Shown here: positions 1-4,316 of the stretch, piece after piece | Numbering within the stretch: the first letter of the stretch is position 1 | Layout of the letters: every line of letters starts with the position of its first letter | Assembly (NCBI GenBank): GCA_017502425.1 | Contig: JAFVVB010000126.1 | Span: forward strand, 1-7,939 | Source: Ruminococcus sp. | Lineage (GTDB): Bacteria > Bacillota > Clostridia > Oscillospirales > Acutalibacteraceae | DNA: 7,939 nt | Direction: 5' to 3' | Notes under the pieces: generated by a model | What the model was told of the DNA's origin: nothing | The model's input: the letters and a program-made list of their open reading frames with translations, nothing else | The model's database searches: none | Translations under genes and position numbers: made by a program

Positions 1-192
1 ACCGAAAGCCATCGAACATTTATGTATAAATGTAAACGGAAAGTCCTGTTTACCTGTTTCGAAGTCGCGATACTGTTCAACGCTTACTTCTGTTCTTTTT
101 GCCATTTCTTTTTCAGAAAGACCAAAAATCTCTCGCATTTCCTTAATTCGCACCGCCACCTCAAGTAGCTTCTGAGTTTCAACCTGTGCCAT
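1..192 (-). CDS. XRE-family HTH transcriptional regulator, N-terminal 64 residues (runs off left edge)
   Basis: This minus-strand reading frame starts at ATG 192-190 and stays open for 64 codons to the window edge, so the C-terminus is missing. It begins MAQVETQKLLEVAVRI. The start is fixed by a strong AGGAGG ribosome site at 205-200, seven bases upstream. Residues about 14-64 look like a Cro/C1-type helix-turn-helix: a first helix ending in EIFG, then LSEKEMAKRT, then the recognition-helix segment SVEQYRDFETG, then FTFIHKCSMAFG. From memory, clostridial proteins with this N-terminus continue into a small cupin domain and often precede an AMP-dependent acyl-CoA synthetase gene; neither can be seen here. 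The gene lies directly behind a T-box leader, so its expression should depend on the charging state of one tRNA. The HTH call is firm; the cupin and the neighbouring synthetase are inference. Confidence 0.85.
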   Translation of the reverse strand, partial: MAQVETQKLLEVAVRIKEMREIFGLSEKEMAKRTEVSVEQYRDFETGKQDFPFTFIHKCSMAFG

Positions 193-216
193 GGAAATTC
201 CTCCTTTTAATATCTT

Positions 217-260
217 TTTAAAAAAATAAAACCCGTCTCAAAGAAACCTTTGAGACGGGT
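217..260 (-). terminator. T-box attenuator terminator
   Basis: On the minus strand, ACCCGUCUCAAAGG (260-247) and the complementary arm ending in GAGACGGGU (down to 231) form a 12-bp stem. It is followed by a U-rich run, UUUAUUUUUUU (230-220). It ends about 25 bases before the start codon of the XRE regulator. It is the 'off' state of the T-box leader, because its 5' arm shares CUCAAA with the antiterminator. Confidence 0.93.
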
Positions 261-491
261 GTAAAATACACTCGCGGTACCACTCAAATTGCAGTATAGA
301 ACTGCCTCTCTCGAAGTCTAACAACTCCTATGCATTCACGCAGCAATCACGGAAGGCATCTACTAACTTTCGCGTTCGGACCTTCGGCTCAGAAGTGATG
401 GGCTTTATAAATACTCGTTATCGGTTCACACCAACCACCGATTCTCTGGAAACAAATAATTACAGCCGTCTTCGTCACAGCCTTTTATTTT
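217..491 (-). promoter_or_regulatory. T-box riboswitch leader controlling the XRE regulator
   Basis: Read on the minus strand, this is a full T-box leader. Stem I opens near 482, with GGCU (482-479) facing AGCC (389-386) and GAAG (473-470) facing CUUC (395-392). The distal hairpin at 440-422 contains the conserved GGTGTGAACCG. A small stem-III hairpin (GCAGU/ACUGC) lies at 305-291. The T-box motif GAGTGGTACCGCGAG follows at 285-271. The antiterminator pairs UUUGAG (288-283) with CUCAAA (254-249), leaving UGGUACC as the bulge that would bind the uncharged tRNA 3' end. The same CUCAAA belongs to the 5' arm of the terminator, so the two folds exclude each other. The best specifier candidate is AUC (Ile) at 399-397, just before A-CUUCUGAGC; this placement is by analogy with the B. 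subtilis glyQS leader and is less certain than the T-box call. Confidence 0.95.
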
Positions 492-497
492 TTGTAA

Positions 498-526
498 AGT
501 GTACCACTTCAAAAAAGGTTTGTCAA
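498..526 (-). promoter_or_regulatory. Sigma-A-type promoter of the T-box leader
   Basis: On the minus strand there is a perfect -35 TTGACA (526-521), a 17-base spacer and a -10 TACACT (503-498). Transcription would begin near 491, about ten bases before stem I of the T-box. Position, spacing and fit to consensus all agree. Confidence 0.88.
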
Positions 527-597
527 TAATTTTTTTGAAAAAATTTTTCTTTATTCTATTAATTATTAATAAAAGTCTACCAATACCTTCACATTTA

Positions 598-606
598 TGT
601 TATACT
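598..606 (+). promoter_or_regulatory. Extended -10 promoter of the Cys-rich protein / PAP2 operon
   Basis: TGTTATACT at 598-606 is an extended -10 (TG-n-TATACT). No good -35 is seen 17 bases upstream, which is common for extended -10 promoters. It lies 48 bases before the first start codon of the operon and diverges from the T-box promoter. Judged from consensus only. Confidence 0.55.
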
Positions 607-653
607 GTTTTTGATAATACATAGTAATAAATTTTAGCGTAGGAGATTCTGTT

Positions 654-1559
654 ATGGATAATAACAAGAAAAGCTATAATGATGATTATAACGCTGAAGT
701 AAAACACCAGCCATTAAGCACCACAAAGCCCCAAATCGCTCAAAGCTCTATGAATACGAATAGTAAAAAAATACTGCTTATCTGCTCTGTGGTTGCAGCT
801 GTTGTCATAGTTATTTTATCCGTTATTCTGATAGCTCTAACACTCAATAAATCCGACGACAATGTACTTATTACTAATGATGTTTCCCAACCTGACTTTA
901 ATAAAACAAGTAAAGTCAGCGAATACGAAACCGAAGAAGATACTGAAAAAACAAAAAAAAGCAGTAAAAGCAGCAGTAAAAACTTAAAGAAAAAACTGAC
1001 CCCATCATCGAGCAAAACCACTAAAGAGTATGTTATCTGCTCATCATGCAGTACTGTACACAGAGGTTCTGAGAAATGTCCTGAATGCTACGATACTCTC
1101 GGTTCACACTCTACTGATGCATACTGTCCTGACTGTGGTGGAGGATACGACACAGGCGGTGGTTGTCACTCTTTTTACTGCGACATCTGTAAAAGTTATT
1201 TTAATGCTTGCGATGCACCTCACTGCTCTGAGTGTGATTCTTGCTATAACGAATTACATCAAGAATCTATTATAAAAAACGGATTATGCGAGGCATGTAA
1301 CCACGACGAAGTACAGCCAACCGATTATTGCACATTATGCGCTGAGCCTGTGTACACTGAGCACGAATACAGAAACGAATGCTGTGATAACTGTTATTCC
1401 AATCTACCTATGTTTATTCTGGAAGACCAAAGCGCACAAGGAGTCACAGGAGCATGTCCTGAATGTGGAAATCACATAATATTTGTTAATATGCCTGATA
1501 AACTTTTACTTCAGTGTGATCACTGTGGTACTTACTATAAAATGGTATACGGAATATAA
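654..1559 (+). CDS. Single-pass membrane protein with a C-terminal array of CxxC (zinc-ribbon-like) motifs
   Basis: This 301-residue protein starts at ATG 654 behind AGGAG (641-645). Residues 1-39 are hydrophilic, residues 40-64 form one strongly hydrophobic helix, and residues 65-125 are a Ser/Lys/acid-rich linker. Residues 129-291 hold 24 cysteines, mostly as CxxC pairs: C129/C132, C142/C145, C158/C161, C176/C179, C191/C194, C212/C215, C226/C229, C244/C247, C268/C271 and C288/C291. Pairs such as CPEC and CPDC with short spacers resemble tandem zinc ribbons. Lys38-Lys39 just before the helix suggest N-inside, which would place the cysteine array outside the cell, where disulfides are also possible. 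Sixteen bases separate it from the PAP2 gene, so the two form an operon. I do not recognise a named family. Function is unknown; zinc binding is inferred from cysteine spacing. Confidence 0.85.
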   Translation: MDNNKKSYNDDYNAEVKHQPLSTTKPQIAQSSMNTNSKKILLICSVVAAVVIVILSVILIALTLNKSDDNVLITNDVSQPDFNKTSKVSEYETEEDTEKTKKSSKSSSKNLKKKLTPSSSKTTKEYVICSSCSTVHRGSEKCPECYDTLGSHSTDAYCPDCGGGYDTGGGCHSFYCDICKSYFNACDAPHCSECDSCYNELHQESIIKNGLCEACNHDEVQPTDYCTLCAEPVYTEHEYRNECCDNCYSNLPMFILEDQSAQGVTGACPECGNHIIFVNMPDKLLLQCDHCGTYYKMVYGI

Positions 1560-1575
1560 AATAAAGGAGAACTAT

Positions 1576-2130
1576 ATGCTAAAGAAAATACAACATCTTG
1601 ATGATCTTGTTGTAAAAAAAATAGCGAAAATCCACACCCCGTTTTTAAACCGGATTATGATTATTTTCACTAAACTCGGTAACGGCGCCTTCATATGGTG
1701 GATTACCCTGTGTTTCCCGTTTTTACTCTCTAAAAAGACCCGTTCAACGGGTGTGTATCTGACACTTGCGTTGGGTGTCACTTTTATAGTGGGCGAAATC
1801 ATTATCAAACACATAATAGGAAGAATGCGACCAAGCAGCAAGCTCGACGACGACGAGCTCATCATAAAAAGACCGAAAGACTATTCCTTCCCTTCCGGTC
1901 ACACCGCATCTTCTTTCACCGCTTTTACTATCACTATGCTACGTTGTACTCCAGCTATCTTCATTCCCGTACTTTTAGTCGCTTTGATTATCAGTTTCTC
2001 AAGAATGTATCTGAGAGTACACTACCTAAGTGACGTTGTGTGTGGTGCGGCTTTAGGAATATTAAGCGGACTATTATGTAACATTATTTTCGAAAACTTA
2101 CTAGGTCAGTATTTTATGGCCATTGTTTAA
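1576..2130 (+). CDS. PAP2-family membrane phosphatase
   Basis: This 184-residue integral membrane protein has all three signature motifs of the PAP2/acid-phosphatase superfamily. Motif 1, KxxxxxxRP, is K78 to R85-P86. Motif 2, PSGH, is 106-109. Motif 3, SRxxxxxHxxxD, has S142-R143, H149 and D153. H109 and H149 are the expected acid/base and nucleophilic histidines. Hydrophobic helices lie at about 36-51, 58-78, 112-122, 126-142 and 154-176. Bacterial members dephosphorylate lipid phosphates such as undecaprenyl pyrophosphate, phosphatidic acid or phosphatidylglycerophosphate on the outer face of the membrane; the substrate here cannot be told. I chose the ATG at 1576 because AGGAG (1565-1569) lies six bases upstream and the N-terminus MLKKIQHLDD is typical. 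The frame is open further upstream, but only inside the preceding gene. A terminator follows directly. Confidence 0.92.
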   Translation: MLKKIQHLDDLVVKKIAKIHTPFLNRIMIIFTKLGNGAFIWWITLCFPFLLSKKTRSTGVYLTLALGVTFIVGEIIIKHIIGRMRPSSKLDDDELIIKRPKDYSFPSGHTASSFTAFTITMLRCTPAIFIPVLLVALIISFSRMYLRVHYLSDVVCGAALGILSGLLCNIIFENLLGQYFMAIV

Positions 2131-2160
2131 AGAAGACTTTTTCACAAAGTCTTCTTTTTT
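2130..2160 (+). terminator. Rho-independent terminator of the Cys-rich protein / PAP2 operon
   Basis: AAGAAGACTTT (2130-2140) and AAAGTCTTCTT (2146-2156) form an 11-bp stem around a TTCAC loop. A T-run continues from the 3' arm. It begins at the stop codon of the PAP2 gene. Confidence 0.92.
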
Positions 2161-2184
2161 ATTTTTTATTTTTCATAAAAGTTG

Positions 2185-2215
2185 TTGACTTTGTTTTTAT
2201 TACTATTTGTATAAT
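2185..2215 (+). promoter_or_regulatory. Promoter-like sequence with no adjacent gene
   Basis: TTGACT (2185-2190) and a perfect TATAAT (2210-2215) are separated by 19 bases, slightly long for a sigma-A promoter. Transcription would start near 2222, about 290 bases before the next coding start. It would serve either a long leader or a small RNA. AT-rich DNA throws up such matches by chance, hence the modest confidence. Confidence 0.45.
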
Positions 2216-2255
2216 CTTTCGAGCTTTTTTCACATAAAGAACTTAATTTTACTTT

Positions 2256-2353
2256 TGTTGAAAACATATGGAAAACTTATAAACATCAACTAAAGCAGGT
2301 TTTTACACGCAGTTATTAAAAAGTTTTCCTAGTTTTCCACAGAGTTTTCAACA
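2256..2353. repeat. Inverted repeat built from DnaA-box-like 9-mers
   Basis: The left arm is TGTTGAAAAC (2256-2265), three bases, then TGGAAAACT (2269-2277). The right arm is its inverse: AGTTTTCCA (2331-2339), four bases, then GTTTTCAACA (2344-2353). The arms are 53 bases apart. A further AGTTTTCC copy lies at 2322-2329. Several 9-mers are near the DnaA box TTATCCACA: TTTTCCACA at 2333 and TTTTTCACA at 2226 on the plus strand (one mismatch each to TTATNCACA), TTATAAACA at 2277 (one mismatch), TTTTCAACA at 2345, and its inverse TGTTGAAAA at 2256. Such clusters are typical of replication origins and other DnaA-binding regions in low-GC Firmicutes. No dnaA, dnaN or rpmH gene is visible, so the role is open. 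Confidence 0.6.
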
Positions 2354-2510
2354 TTTATTATTTCTGTTTCGAATAATACAAAAAGTATAGTTCTTAATTC
2401 CAATTTTTTAAAGAAAATATAAAGCGTGTGTAATATTCTTTTTACTAAAAATACGTATATAAAACAGATTTTATGACCAATATATTCTTAAAAACTAAAG
2501 GACGATTAAA

Positions 2511-2774
2511 ATGATAAAAGGAATTAACCATCAGGTTATTGAAGTTATAGACCCCGATAACAGATACTATGAACGAGCGCTTTTAGTAGTCAGACCGGAG
2601 CACTCTTCAGTTCAGCGGGAATTACTGGAAAAAGAAGCAAAAAAACTGCTCAACCGAATGGGAACAGTTTCTACGATGAACTCAAAGACCGCTGTACTAA
2701 ATCGTATTTTCACCGCTGTGTTTTATTTGGCACTTGGAGCTCTTAGCACCTCAGTTATTTACTCTTTGCTTTAA
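2511..2774 (+). CDS. Small conserved-type protein with C-terminal membrane anchor
   Basis: This 87-residue protein starts at ATG 2511 with AAGGA (2498-2502) eight bases upstream. Residues 1-60 are soluble and charged, with a probable amphipathic helix at 34-50 (VQRELLEKEAKKLLNRM). Residues 66-87 form one hydrophobic helix that reaches the C-terminus, so the protein looks tail-anchored with its head in the cytoplasm. The N-terminus MIKGINHQVIEV resembles, from memory, uncharacterised small proteins of Ruminococcaceae-type genomes; I cannot name a family or a function. Codon use and the ribosome site are in keeping with a real gene. It is followed after 53 bases by the DUF6512-like gene and may share its transcript. 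Confidence 0.75.
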   Translation: MIKGINHQVIEVIDPDNRYYERALLVVRPEHSSVQRELLEKEAKKLLNRMGTVSTMNSKTAVLNRIFTAVFYLALGALSTSVIYSLL

Positions 2775-2786
2775 TAATATATTAAT

Positions 2787-2820
2787 CTCCATCATATATT
2801 TCAGTATATATATGATGGGG
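2787..2820 (+). promoter_or_regulatory. Hairpin that encloses the ribosome binding site of the DUF6512-like gene
   Basis: CTCCATCATATAT (2787-2799) pairs with ATATATGATGGGG (2808-2820) to give a 13-bp stem with one U-G pair and an 8-base loop. The 3' arm overlaps GGGGG (2817-2821), the only Shine-Dalgarno-like sequence before the ATG at 2828. It can pair with CCUCC through one G-U pair and sits six bases from the start. No U-run follows, so this is not a normal terminator. The fold would hide the ribosome site, which suggests translational control; that consequence is inference. Confidence 0.6.
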
Positions 2821-2827
2821 GTTTAGT

Positions 2828-3406
2828 ATGAACACTAAAAAATTATTTATTCTCGAAATAGTCGGTATACCGTTTATTTACCTTTGTGCAAGTCTTCTGC
2901 ATTTTGTGTACGATTTATCGGGAGGCTCGGCGCTATCGATACTATTTGGAAGTGTTAACGAAAGTGTGTGGGAACACATAAAGATATTTGCTGTACCGTT
3001 TGTATTGTGGTCGGTGATTGAACTGCTGTGGACACACCCGCCTTTCAAAAAATTCATAAGTGCAAAAACATTTTCACTTTACTTTCTCGCACTTTCTATA
3101 ATTGTGTTTTTTTACACCTATACCTTTTTTACAAAAGAACCGATTCTGATTGTTGATTTAATATCTTCGTTTTTAATCACCATACTTACGCAGTACATAT
3201 CGTACACTCTTATTACTAAGGAAAACCATATAAGTGAATATTTCAGCGTTGCATTGATGCTATTGATTGCTTTCTTTTTTATGTTTTTCAGCTTCACTAT
3301 GTTTCCGCCTAAAATCGATTTATTCAAAGATCCTGAGACCTCTATGTATGGAATTATAGGCAAACATATCGATAAAGGTGCCGTTTTTCTTGATAAAACC
3401 TCATAA
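2828..3406 (+). CDS. DUF6512-like multi-pass membrane protein
   Basis: This is a 192-residue hydrophobic protein of unknown function. It shows the conserved blocks I associate with the DUF6512 family: LLHFVYD at 23-29, GSVNESVWEH at 41-50 and FPPKIDLFKDP at 159-169. Membrane segments are likely at about 7-27, 51-68, 80-99, 106-128 and 138-159. Two conserved blocks lie at the ends of membrane helices, as would fit a ligand or partner site near the membrane surface; this is inference. The start at ATG 2828 follows GGGGG (2817-2821), which lies in the 3' arm of a hairpin. No terminator is seen behind it, and the next gene has its own promoter. The family assignment is from memory of the motifs and was not searched. 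Confidence 0.78.
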   Translation: MNTKKLFILEIVGIPFIYLCASLLHFVYDLSGGSALSILFGSVNESVWEHIKIFAVPFVLWSVIELLWTHPPFKKFISAKTFSLYFLALSIIVFFYTYTFFTKEPILIVDLISSFLITILTQYISYTLITKENHISEYFSVALMLLIAFFFMFFSFTMFPPKIDLFKDPETSMYGIIGKHIDKGAVFLDKTS

Positions 3407-3451
3407 AATCACACTTTAATTCTTATTTTAACTTTACTTTCAGACTATATG

Positions 3452-3460
3452 TGGTATAAT
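3452..3460 (+). promoter_or_regulatory. Extended -10 promoter in front of rlmB
   Basis: TGGTATAAT at 3452-3460 is a perfect extended -10 element. The -35 region (CTTTAC near 3432-3437) is poor. It lies 43 bases before the rlmB start in the 97-base gap after the DUF6512-like gene, and would drive rlmB and probably the two genes behind it. Confidence 0.72.
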
Positions 3461-3503
3461 TATTTGGTATAAGTCTACTATATAGTGTATAAGGATACGT
3501 ATC

Positions 3504-4253
3504 ATGGAAAATCAAAGCAAAGAAAAGAAAAGTGATATTATCGCAGGACGTAATCCCGTCAGCGAAGCGCTATCATCTAACAGACCGATAGAGAGCATTC
3601 TCGTTGCTAAAAACAACAAGCAAGGCTCTATCGTTGCTATACTTTCAAAAGCTAAAAAAAGAGGAATCACTATAAAGGAAGTTGACTCAAAAAAGCTTGA
3701 CTTTATGACCTCTCACGCTACTCATCAGGGCATTGTCGCGATAGCAGCAGTCAAAGAATACTTAGGCGTTGAAGACATCTTGAATCTCGCTAAAGAAAGA
3801 GAGCAAAGTCCGTTTATCATCATTTTGGACGAAATTGAAGACCCTCATAATCTGGGTGCTATTATCCGTACCGCTGAATGCTGTGGTGCTCACGGAGTAA
3901 TCATCAAGAAACGTCACAGTGCAGGTCTTTCGTACACAGTAGCGAAAGCCTCAGCAGGTGCTATCGAATATGTACCTGTTGCGAGAGTCAATAATATCTC
4001 AAGCGTCATTGATGAATTAAAAGAGAAGGGTATATGGGTTTACGGTGCCGATATGAATGGCACAGACTACGAAAAATGTGATTTCTCAGGTGGTGCTGCT
4101 GTCGTTATCGGCAACGAAGGTAAAGGCATCAGCCGTCTTGTCAGAGAAAAATGTGACACTATCGTATCTTTACCACTCAAAGGCAGAATCAATTCGCTCA
4201 ACGCATCCGTTGCAGCAGGAATCATTATGTATAAGATAGCTTCCGGCAGATAA
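3504..4253 (+). CDS. rlmB: 23S rRNA (guanosine 2'-O)-methyltransferase, RlmB/TrmH (SpoU) family
   Basis: This 249-residue protein transfers a methyl group from S-adenosylmethionine to a ribose 2'-OH; family members with this layout act on 23S rRNA. The N-terminal substrate-binding domain begins at IIAGRNPVSEAL (12-23), the usual opening of RlmB-type proteins. The three SPOUT motifs are all present. Motif 1 is DPHNLGAIIRTA at 113-124, with N116 and the catalytic R122. Motif 2 is GNEGKGIS at 203-210. Motif 3 is SLNASVAAGI at 231-240. The trefoil-knot cofactor site is therefore intact and the length is normal. The start has AAGGA (3491-3495) eight bases upstream. In many Firmicutes rlmB follows cysS and mrnC; here it precedes a pseudo-ATPase-like gene and rpe instead. 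The exact rRNA position modified is assumed from the family. Confidence 0.93.
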   Translation: MENQSKEKKSDIIAGRNPVSEALSSNRPIESILVAKNNKQGSIVAILSKAKKRGITIKEVDSKKLDFMTSHATHQGIVAIAAVKEYLGVEDILNLAKEREQSPFIIILDEIEDPHNLGAIIRTAECCGAHGVIIKKRHSAGLSYTVAKASAGAIEYVPVARVNNISSVIDELKEKGIWVYGADMNGTDYEKCDFSGGAAVVIGNEGKGISRLVREKCDTIVSLPLKGRINSLNASVAAGIIMYKIASGR

Positions 4254-4279
4254 CTGCATTTATCGACAAAATATATTTC

Positions 4280-4296
4280 TATTTTACTGTAAAATA
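4280..4296. repeat. Perfect 17-base palindrome between rlmB and the 903-residue gene
   Basis: TATTTTACTGTAAAATA has two 8-base arms around a single central base. It sits in the 63-base gap, ending seven bases before the AGGAG ribosome site (4304-4308). The one-base loop and lack of a T-run make a terminator unlikely; a protein-binding site is possible. No function is supported beyond the symmetry. Confidence 0.4.
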
Positions 4297-4316
4297 ATCA
4301 GAGAGGAGTTGATGAA

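Larger units (their letters stand above)
2161..2510. other. Gene-free AT-rich intergenic region
   Basis: About 350 bases without a supportable coding frame lie between the PAP2 terminator and the 87-residue protein gene. The stretch holds a promoter-like sequence (2185-2215), a cluster of DnaA-box-like elements forming an inverted repeat (2256-2353), and a long AT-rich run (2354-2490). The ribosome site AAGGA (2498-2502) of the next gene closes it. No tRNA-like or convincing terminator structure was found in it. Confidence 0.75.

Noticed and set aside
740..1021. Minus-strand open frame rich in Leu/Phe/Ser
   Set aside because: It is the complement of the Ser/Lys linker of the cysteine-rich protein (AAA and AGC repeats read as Phe and Leu codons); low complexity and no start signal.
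1483..1575. Extended N-terminus for the PAP2 phosphatase starting at the upstream in-frame ATG 1483
   Set aside because: This part overlaps the end of the cysteine-rich gene and has no ribosome site. ATG 1576 has AGGAG six bases upstream and gives a normal PAP2 length.
2411..2446. Weak hairpin AAAGAAAATAT / ATATTCTTT followed by T-rich sequence as a terminator of a small RNA
   Set aside because: The stem is all A/T with a two-base bulge and a 12-base loop; expected by chance in this AT-rich stretch.
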